In this document: positions 58,876-64,000 of the stretch, piece by piece
How the letters are laid out: each line of letters starts with the position of its first letter
How positions within the stretch are numbered: position 1 is the stretch's first letter
Assembly (NCBI GenBank): GCA_903857665.1
Contig: CAIOFV010000105.1
Coordinates: 186,001-250,000, forward strand
DNA length: 64,000 nt
Source: an uncultured Myxococcales bacterium
Lineage (GTDB): Bacteria; Myxococcota_A; UBA9042; DTJE01
Direction: 5' to 3'
Notes under the pieces: model-generated
The model's input: only the letters and a program-made list of their open reading frames with translations
What the model was told of the DNA's origin: nothing
The model's database searches: none
Program-made: the position numbers and the translations under genes

Positions 58876-60672
58876 TCAACCACCTTCGGGGGTTCCATGC
58901 ATCTCCTGGGCCACCTGGACCACCAGGAACTCGGCCGGTCGGACCGGGGCGACGCCCACCTCGACCACCATGCGTCCGGCGTCCCGTTCCTCCGGCGGGT
59001 TGGTTTCCTCGTCGCACTTGACGAAGAAGCCCTCCTCGGGAGCCTCGCCGCGGAACCAGCCCTTTCGCCACAGGTCCATCAGGAACTGCGTCACGTTGCG
59101 CTGGACCGTCTTCCACAGGGAGGGCTGGTTGGGTTCGAACACCACCCACTGGAGCCCCGAGGACAGCGCCTTGTGGATCGCGTTCAACTGCCGGCGCACG
59201 TTCACGTACTTGTATGCGGCGTCGCTGCTGACCGTGCGGGCGCCCCACACCCGGAGGCCCCGGACGCCCTGCGACACCAGGCAGTTGATGCCCTCGCCGT
59301 TCAACTGGCCCACGTCCTCGTCCACCAGCATGACCGTCAGATCGTCCGCATCGACGACGACCTCGTTGGCCGGCGCCTTGTGGATCCCCACGGTCCCGTC
59401 GCACCGGGCGATGATGCCCGCCATGTGCCCGGCCGGCGGCACCTTCATCCGCTCGCCCTTGCGGTCCATCACGACCCAGGGGAAATACAGGGCCCCGTGG
59501 CGCGAATCGAACATCAGGCGGTACTCGCGGGTCCGGCCCGCGTCCTCGGGAAACGGCGTGTCCAGCAGCGCGAACCGGTCGTTCAGCCGCTCGCACTGCG
59601 CCAGCATCGCGTCGTGGACCACCTCCACGTCCTTCAGTGTGGCGAAGGGCCGGCCCTCGGTGCCCGCGTTCTGCCGGAACAGCCACAGGGCGTCCGGCAC
59701 CGCCAGCAGGTCGACATCGTCCACGACCTCGAGGGCCGCCAGGCCCGTCTGCTCACCGGGTCCGCCGGTCATGCCGATCAGGTCGTCGGGGGTCACGTTC
59801 CACAGGCCGTCCAGGCCCCCTTCCAAGGCGGCCTCGGTCGCGTCGGCCGGGAGATCCTGGTCCGATGGCACGCGCCCCTCCGCCGGCTCCGGCGACAGCA
59901 CCGTCACGCGGATCAGCCGCGACCGGTCCGCCACCACGCGCTCGATGAAGCCCGGGCTGGCCGGGTGGAGCGACAGGTCCGTGAACGCCTCCCGATGGAA
60001 GGGCGACCGGACTTCCAGTTCGAATTCCACCGTTTCGACGTAGGACGGCGCCGTGGACGGCAGGTCCGACTCCAGCGGCTGGTCTGCCCGCCACGACACG
60101 GTCTTGCCGTTCACGCCCGCCACGATCCGGAAGGCCTCGAACCCGTCGCGGTGCAACCGCACCAGCGTGCCCGGTCGCAGCCCGTGGGTGGACCGCAGCA
60201 CCACCGAGGCCTCCCCTGCGGCCGCGTCCAGCGTCAGGAAGGTCTGTGCCCGCGTCGCGCGTCGCCGGAAGGTGACGGCGATGTCGTTGCCCCACGCCCC
60301 TTCGCTCAGCGCGGCCACCTGCAGGGACGGAGCCTCGCGCCGGTCCAGGAAGGTGCGCGCTGCGCATGCGGCCGGCTCCCCGAAGGAGCGGCCCGACCGG
60401 TGGGCGACCCGCACCACGAAGCACTCCTTGCCGCCATTGGCGAAGAAGGCCTCGACCGAGGGCTGCAGGAAGCCGCCCTCGGGCAGTTCGCCGAAGACCG
60501 CCACGAACTGCCCGGGCGAGGCGATCCTCACCGGGACGTTGGTGGGGCCGCGACAGGCGAGGCCCACGAAGCCCGGCACGCCGCTGCGCGTGAGCGCCAG
60601 GGCGTCGTTTCGCCGCTCCGAGGGTTCGGTGTAGACGCCAGGGGGACGGATGTCCGATCCGGGGGAACTCAC
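58876..60672 (-). CDS. eCIS tail sheath protein 2 (long form)
   Basis: A 598-residue contractile sheath protein. It begins RPPGVYTEPSERRNDALALT and ends with the conserved C-terminal sheath domain: GVRGLRVWGARTVSSDAAYK, LQWVVFEPNQPSLWKTVQRN, FFVKCDEETNPPEERDAGRM and VRPAEFLVVQV. Compared with sheath 1 (388 residues) it carries an extra 200-residue domain between residues 110 and 310, probably on the outer surface. Two sheath types suggest a specialised ring next to the baseplate. GTG start with SD CGGAGG. The 93-bp gap upstream (60673-60765) contains a GC hairpin (GCTGCG…CGCAGC). Confidence 0.93.
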   Translation of the reverse strand: MSSPGSDIRPPGVYTEPSERRNDALALTRSGVPGFVGLACRGPTNVPVRIASPGQFVAVFGELPEGGFLQPSVEAFFANGGKECFVVRVAHRSGRSFGEPAACAARTFLDRREAPSLQVAALSEGAWGNDIAVTFRRRATRAQTFLTLDAAAGEASVVLRSTHGLRPGTLVRLHRDGFEAFRIVAGVNGKTVSWRADQPLESDLPSTAPSYVETVEFELEVRSPFHREAFTDLSLHPASPGFIERVVADRSRLIRVTVLSPEPAEGRVPSDQDLPADATEAALEGGLDGLWNVTPDDLIGMTGGPGEQTGLAALEVVDDVDLLAVPDALWLFRQNAGTEGRPFATLKDVEVVHDAMLAQCERLNDRFALLDTPFPEDAGRTREYRLMFDSRHGALYFPWVVMDRKGERMKVPPAGHMAGIIARCDGTVGIHKAPANEVVVDADDLTVMLVDEDVGQLNGEGINCLVSQGVRGLRVWGARTVSSDAAYKYVNVRRQLNAIHKALSSGLQWVVFEPNQPSLWKTVQRNVTQFLMDLWRKGWFRGEAPEEGFFVKCDEETNPPEERDAGRMVVEVGVAPVRPAEFLVVQVAQEMHGTPEGG

Positions 60673-60765
60673 GGCTCGCCTCCGTGGTGGGGTCGCGGGC
60701 CGGGGCTGACGGGGCTGCGACGCGTTTGCGACGCAGCGCAACCCCGGCGGTGGTCGCGACCGGCT

Positions 60766-60930
60766 CTAGCCCTGCCGGGTCTGGTTGATCTCCTTGTTGA
60801 TTTCGGAGATTTCCTTGACCCAGATCTGGCGCTCCCGGTGCTCCATGTCGAGGACTTCGTCCGGGGACCAGTGAAAATGGTACGCGATGTAAGCTACCTC
60901 CTGGTACAGCTTGTCCAGGGGGTAGCTCAC
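60766..60930 (-). CDS. Small eCIS protein (DUF6760-like, 54 aa)
   Basis: A 54-residue protein, YPLDKLYQEVAYIAYHFHWS followed by PDEVLDMEHRERQIWVKEI, which matches the small DUF6760-type protein found beside phage-tail-like injection genes. It is probably a tail-assembly factor (compare gpG/gpGT-type chaperones). GTG start overlapping the upstream stop by four bases (GTGA). Too short to be noticed by length alone; context makes it convincing. Confidence 0.8.
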   Translation of the reverse strand: MSYPLDKLYQEVAYIAYHFHWSPDEVLDMEHRERQIWVKEISEINKEINQTRQG

Positions 60931-61304
60931 GATTCCCCCACGCTTAGTTCCCCTCCCAGGTCGACCTCGAATGCGTGCTTGCATTCCGGGCAGGTGACTT
61001 TCACGTGGCTCGTGCCATCCTCGTTGATGCGCCGGTAGAAGTCCTGCAGGTACGCCAGGTCCGATGCGTACAGCTCCTCGATCACCGACGGGTTGATGGA
61101 CTTGACGTCCCCCAGCCGCGTGAGCACTCGCGACAGCAGGATCACCACCAGGTAGGCGCGATTCTGCTGCACGCGGTAGTCCTGCAGCGGCAGGATTTCG
61201 TCCTTCGCCGTCGCGAGGCGCATGACGCCCTTCTTGTGGACCTTGCCGTCCTTGTCCACGTACCCACGCGGCAGCGTGAACTCGAATTCGGTTCGGAAGG
61301 CCAT
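60927..61304 (-). CDS. eCIS tail-assembly protein, gp41/chaperone-like with Cys pair
   Basis: A 125-residue protein: MAFRTEFEFTLPRGYVDKDG, a central helix LVVILLSRVLTRLGDVKSI and a C-terminal segment with a zinc-ribbon-like CPECKHAFEVDLGG. Proteins of this type regularly lie between the tube and second sheath genes in eCIS loci and are thought to help assembly. ATG with SD CAGGAG. Coupled to the 54-residue gene by a GTGA overlap. Confidence 0.82.
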   Translation of the reverse strand: MAFRTEFEFTLPRGYVDKDGKVHKKGVMRLATAKDEILPLQDYRVQQNRAYLVVILLSRVLTRLGDVKSINPSVIEELYASDLAYLQDFYRRINEDGTSHVKVTCPECKHAFEVDLGGELSVGES

Positions 61305-61332
61305 CGTGTCTCCTGATCCAAGTCAGAGGGGA

Positions 61333-61369
61333 CGCCGCCCCGGAAGGAGGTCCTCCCCCCGGGGCGGCG
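61333..61369 (-). other. Intercistronic hairpin after tube gene 1
   Basis: A perfect 11-bp stem (CGCCGCCCCGG / CCGGGGCGGCG) with a 15-nt loop in the 80-bp gap between tube 1 and the assembly protein. No U-tract. It probably attenuates transcription or protects the upstream sheath-tube mRNA, whose products are needed in hundreds of copies. Confidence 0.6.
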
Positions 61370-61384
61370 ATCGGGTCCCGAGGA

Positions 61385-61816
61385 TCAGGCCCTCTCGATC
61401 TTCTCGACCGCGAGCTCCATTTCCTCGACGTTCACGTCGTTGCCCTTGCCGTCCAGCGTGAAGCCCTTCCACTTGCAGGGCCAGGCTTCGGTGAAGTTGT
61501 AGCGCATGACTTCGGAGTTGTCGTCGGCGCAGAGGATGATCGAGCCGCTCTTGCGCTCGATCTTCCCCTCGATGACCTTCTTCCGCCACTGCCACAGCTC
61601 GTCCGTGTTCACGTAGCCGCGCTTCAGGACGACGTTGCTGTACTTGGTGCGGCCCGGGCGCTTGCGCAGGATCAGGTCGTCGCCGTCCTGGTACTCGACG
61701 ATCTCGGTTTCCGAATCCAGGCCTTCGACGTTGCGGAACGCGCCCTGCGTCACGCCCTCGATCTCGACCTTGAAATTGAAATTCCCGATGTGATCGAACT
61801 TTCTCCGGTTGGGCAT
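61385..61816 (-). CDS. eCIS inner tube protein 1 (gp19-like)
   Basis: A 143-residue major tube protein: FDHIGNFNFKVEIEGVTQGA, FRNVEGLDSETEIVEYQDGD, LKRGYVNTDELWQWRKKVIE and the end VEEMELAVEKIERA. It should polymerise into the rigid tube inside the sheath. ATG with SD GGGAGG. It follows sheath 1 after 88 bp; a hairpin follows it. Confidence 0.94.
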   Translation of the reverse strand: MPNRRKFDHIGNFNFKVEIEGVTQGAFRNVEGLDSETEIVEYQDGDDLILRKRPGRTKYSNVVLKRGYVNTDELWQWRKKVIEGKIERKSGSIILCADDNSEVMRYNFTEAWPCKWKGFTLDGKGNDVNVEEMELAVEKIERA

Positions 61817-61904
61817 CTTGAACCTCCCGTTCCTACTGAAAACCACCACCGCCCCGGGGCGTCGCCGGGACGTTTCCTACCGATTCGTGGCCCCCACCGG
61901 TCGG

Positions 61905-63071
61905 CTACTCCGACACCTCGCCGCCCGCCGGCATCTGGCCGATCCGGAAGATGACGAATTCGGCCGGCTTCACGGGCGCCATGCCGATTTCGACGATCAT
62001 CTGGCCCGCGTCGATCACCTCGGGGGGATTGGTCTCGTCGTCGCACTTCACGTAGAAGGCCTCTTCCGGGGTCTTCCCGAAGAGCGCGCCCTGCCGCCAC
62101 AGGCGCGTCAGGAACGCCGACAGGTCGCGCGTGACCCGCTTCCACAGGCGCGGATCGTTCGGCTCGAACACGACCCACTGGGTCCCGATCTCGATCGACT
62201 GCTCGACCATGTTGAACAGGCGGCGGACGTTGACGTAGCGCCACGACGCGTCGCTGGAGATCGTGCGGGCGCCCCACACGCGGATGCCGCGGTTGGAGAA
62301 CGCGCGGATGCAGTTGATGCCCTTCGGGTTCAGCAGGTCCTGCTCGCCCTTGGTGATGGCGTAGCGCAGGCCCAGCGCGCCGCGGACGACCTCGTTGGCG
62401 GGCGCCTTGTGGACGCCGCGCTCGCCGTCGCTGCGGGCGTACACGCCGGCCATGTACCCGGACGGGGGCTGGAACACGTTGCCCTTGATCGGGTCGTACA
62501 CGGACAGCCAGGGGAAGTAGTAGGAGCCGTACTTCGAATCGCGGGGCTTCGGGATCTTGTCCACGCCGCCCTTTTCGATCACCTCGGGGCAGTCCAGGAT
62601 GGCGAAGCGGTAGCGCATGTTTTCGCAGTGCGACAGGACCGCGTCCTGGATGACCGGGTCGGTCTGGCCGGGGGCCGCGACGATGTTGATGTCCTCGATG
62701 TCCTCGAGGGCCTTCAGACCGGTGCGGGTGCCGGGGCCGTTGTCGGTGCCGATGTACAGCGCGGCCTTGCCGTTGATGTCCTCGCCGCGCTCCTTGGCCT
62801 GCTCGACGGTGCCGACGTTGACGATGAACGCCCGGCCGCCGCCGTTGTTGAAGAAGCCGTACACGGCATGGGCGAGGTACTCGCTGTTCTGGAAATCACC
62901 GAACTGCTTGGTGTACTGGCTCCAGTTCGTGACCAGCACCGGCTGGTTCACGGGTCCGGCCTTGCACTCGCCGATGAAGGCGGCCGTGCTGGTCCCGACC
63001 ATTTCCAGGGGCTTGGTACCGCGGTCGACTTCCTCGACGTAGACACCGGGGGACAGATACGACGTGGCCAT
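61905..63071 (-). CDS. eCIS tail sheath protein 1 (major sheath)
   Basis: A 388-residue contractile sheath protein. Start YLSPGVYVEEVDRGTKPLEM, N-terminal AFIGECKAGPVNQPVLVTNW, and C-terminal domain GIRVWGARTISSDASWRYVN, WVVFEPNDPRLWKRVTRDLS, DDETNPPEVIDAGQMIVEIG, KPAEFVIFRIGQ. Length and composition are those of a minimal two-domain sheath (compare Afp2/Pvc2). ATG with SD AAGGAGG. Confidence 0.95.
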   Translation of the reverse strand: MATSYLSPGVYVEEVDRGTKPLEMVGTSTAAFIGECKAGPVNQPVLVTNWSQYTKQFGDFQNSEYLAHAVYGFFNNGGGRAFIVNVGTVEQAKERGEDINGKAALYIGTDNGPGTRTGLKALEDIEDINIVAAPGQTDPVIQDAVLSHCENMRYRFAILDCPEVIEKGGVDKIPKPRDSKYGSYYFPWLSVYDPIKGNVFQPPSGYMAGVYARSDGERGVHKAPANEVVRGALGLRYAITKGEQDLLNPKGINCIRAFSNRGIRVWGARTISSDASWRYVNVRRLFNMVEQSIEIGTQWVVFEPNDPRLWKRVTRDLSAFLTRLWRQGALFGKTPEEAFYVKCDDETNPPEVIDAGQMIVEIGMAPVKPAEFVIFRIGQMPAGGEVSE

Positions 63072-63143
63072 TCGAGCCTCCTTAGTGGTTCCCTACCGAC
63101 CTCCGGGGGTCGTCTGGCCGTTCCGGGTTGCGTGCGTTGCCCA

Positions 63144-63734
63144 TCATGGCTGGTGCACTGCAAGATCCCGGCCAAGGACCCTCGGCAAATCACCGGACCG
63201 CCGCTCCGATTCCACGCGGAACCGCACGTGGTAGAAGAGCGACGGTCGTACTTCCTCGTTCAGGCTCCTCCAGAAGGACACGGATTCATTGAAGTCCGCC
63301 TGGAGGTTGGGGAACAGGTTCACCTGGTCGTCGGGGAAGAAGGACTCCCCCTTCAATTGTTCGCCGAACAGGATCGGGTTTTCCAGCGCGGTCTTGACGA
63401 GCAGGCCCAACAGCAGGTTCTCCTCGGTCGGCGTATTGCCGAACACCGACAGGATGAAGTGGGCCTGCATGTAGACCGGGGCGTCCTGGTAGTACTCCAC
63501 CAGGTGGCCGTCCTTGGAATAGGTGGTGACCAGGGAATCGGTGCGCTCCTTGTACCCGGGCGCGAAGGACAGGTGGTACAGGTACGACGAAACCGTCGGA
63601 AGGGACTTCATGTTGTCCTTCTTGGGACGGTCGTTGGACACGGTCACGGTCGTGAAGCCGGCGGCCTTGAGCGACGTGGAGAGGAGTTCCTTCAGGGACT
63701 CGCCGACGTCGCGAACGACCTCGAACTGGCTCAT
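63144..63734 (-). CDS. eCIS tube terminator/cap protein (DUF4255, Pvc16/Afp16-like)
   Basis: A 196-residue protein of the DUF4255 family, the Afp16/Pvc16 class that caps the tube end and sets its length. Motifs: PTVSSYLYHLSFAPGYKERT, VYMQAHFILSVFGNTPTEEN, LLGLLVKTALENPILFGEQL. It is the first gene of the ten-gene run, directly behind the promoter, as in many eCIS operons. There is no clear SD before the ATG; the message leader is short. Confidence 0.88.
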   Translation of the reverse strand: MSQFEVVRDVGESLKELLSTSLKAAGFTTVTVSNDRPKKDNMKSLPTVSSYLYHLSFAPGYKERTDSLVTTYSKDGHLVEYYQDAPVYMQAHFILSVFGNTPTEENLLLGLLVKTALENPILFGEQLKGESFFPDDQVNLFPNLQADFNESVSFWRSLNEEVRPSLFYHVRFRVESERRSGDLPRVLGRDLAVHQP

Positions 63735-63764
63735 GCAGGCACACCGAATCGGGGACGAGGGAAC

Positions 63765-63793
63765 TGGATATCAGGGAGCGGTGGGGTTGTCAA
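63765..63793 (-). promoter_or_regulatory. Promoter of the eCIS operon
   Basis: Minus strand TTGACA (63788-63793), exactly 17 bp, TATCCA (63765-63770), 31 bp ahead of the cap-protein ATG. It is the only promoter of this quality I found for the ten-gene run. Confidence 0.6.
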
Positions 63794-64000
63794 ATCCCGG
63801 GGGTCTGGAACGCCCTGTTCTCACACGTTTTTGGGGGGCTGGTGTCCCCGGAGGCTCGGGGGGGTGGGGGACGCTTCAGGGTGGGGTCTGTAGACACCAG
63901 GGGAGACCGGAGGCCCCACGGGTCTGCGGTCTCGGAAGTCCCCGGAAGTCGATGCGGGATCCGGGGGAGGATCCAGGGTTACTCTGGGCGGGGGACGCCG
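63794..64000. other. G-rich non-coding region upstream of the eCIS promoter
   Basis: I see no gene in this stretch. It has several G-runs (for example ttttggggggctgg, gctcggggggg), an inverted repeat CTGGTGTC (63839-63846) with GACACCAG (63893-63900), and frequent short GC palindromes. The G-runs could form G-quadruplexes on the plus strand. Confidence 0.4.

Noticed and set aside
53239..63734. A prophage or R-type tailocin.
   Set aside because: No capsid, terminase, portal, integrase, lysis genes or tape measure are present; DUF4255 cap, DUF6760-like protein and LysM adaptor point to an eCIS instead.

Overview
This window is a very GC-rich bacterial chromosome segment and most resembles a member of the Myxococcota (the old myxobacterial Deltaproteobacteria). 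The evidence is the set of extracytoplasmic proteins: a lamin-tail/MopE-repeat protein ending in a MYXO-CTERM-like tail, a multi-Kazal lipoprotein, a 584-residue Cys-rich lipoprotein, several Ala/Pro-rich lipoproteins and PEGA/TPR proteins. Good promoters generally read TTGACA or TTGAAA (sometimes TTGCGC), then 17-18 bp, then TAnnnT. I saw no rRNA, tRNA, CRISPR array or insertion sequence.

Layout. 0-2.4 kb (minus): a CPBP membrane protease, then a two-gene unit of a SPASM radical SAM enzyme and a lipoprotein carrying six YGP/YGA motifs. 2.5-5.2 kb: a macro-domain hydrolase (plus), and an AmgK-like sugar kinase with a MurU-like nucleotidyltransferase (minus). 5.4-11.2 kb (plus): a lipoprotein, biotin carboxylase, biotin carrier protein, the catalytic subunit of methylmalonyl-CoA mutase and an ArsA-type ATPase. 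11.2-14.5 kb: a dolichol-phosphate-mannose-synthase-like glycosyltransferase, an outer-membrane protein and the Kazal lipoprotein. 14.5-21.0 kb (plus): a cobalamin riboswitch, a BtuB-like receptor, a beta-propeller lipoprotein resembling BtuG, then BtuF, BtuC and BtuD. The B12-dependent mutase upstream is a probable consumer of this uptake system.

21-31 kb: a lipoprotein, M24 and M20 peptidases, a PqqD-like protein, an NfnAB/SudAB-type flavoprotein pair, a PpiD/SurA-like chaperone and a RibBA with a probably degenerate RibB half. 31-42 kb: the Cys-rich lipoprotein, an M23 murein peptidase, a large multibranched inverted repeat with no gene in it, an outer-membrane protein, the MopE-repeat protein, RecO, a RodZ-like protein on what looks like a leaderless transcript, small proteins and a PEGA protein. 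42-53 kb: a TPR-like protein, a D-Ala-D-Ala-ligase-like enzyme with a GNAT acetyltransferase, clpX, a HIT hydrolase, a TPR protein, lnt, and a thiol-redox group (VKOR-DsbA fusion, OmpA-like protein, TlpA). That redox group fits a cell exporting several disulfide-rich proteins.

53.2-63.8 kb (all minus, one promoter at about 63.78 kb) is the most unusual part: ten genes of an extracellular contractile injection system (eCIS, phage-tail-like). They are a DUF4255 cap, two sheaths, two tubes, two small assembly proteins, a very large disordered protein, a LysM adaptor and a gpD-like hub. Capsid genes are absent, so it is not a prophage. The spike tip, gp25/gp6-type baseplate and AAA ATPase are also absent, so the locus is split or incomplete.

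Three dispersed copies of a 72-bp element with matching termini occur in the window (4.0, 15.9 and 29.9 kb). One lies in frame inside the BtuB-like gene.
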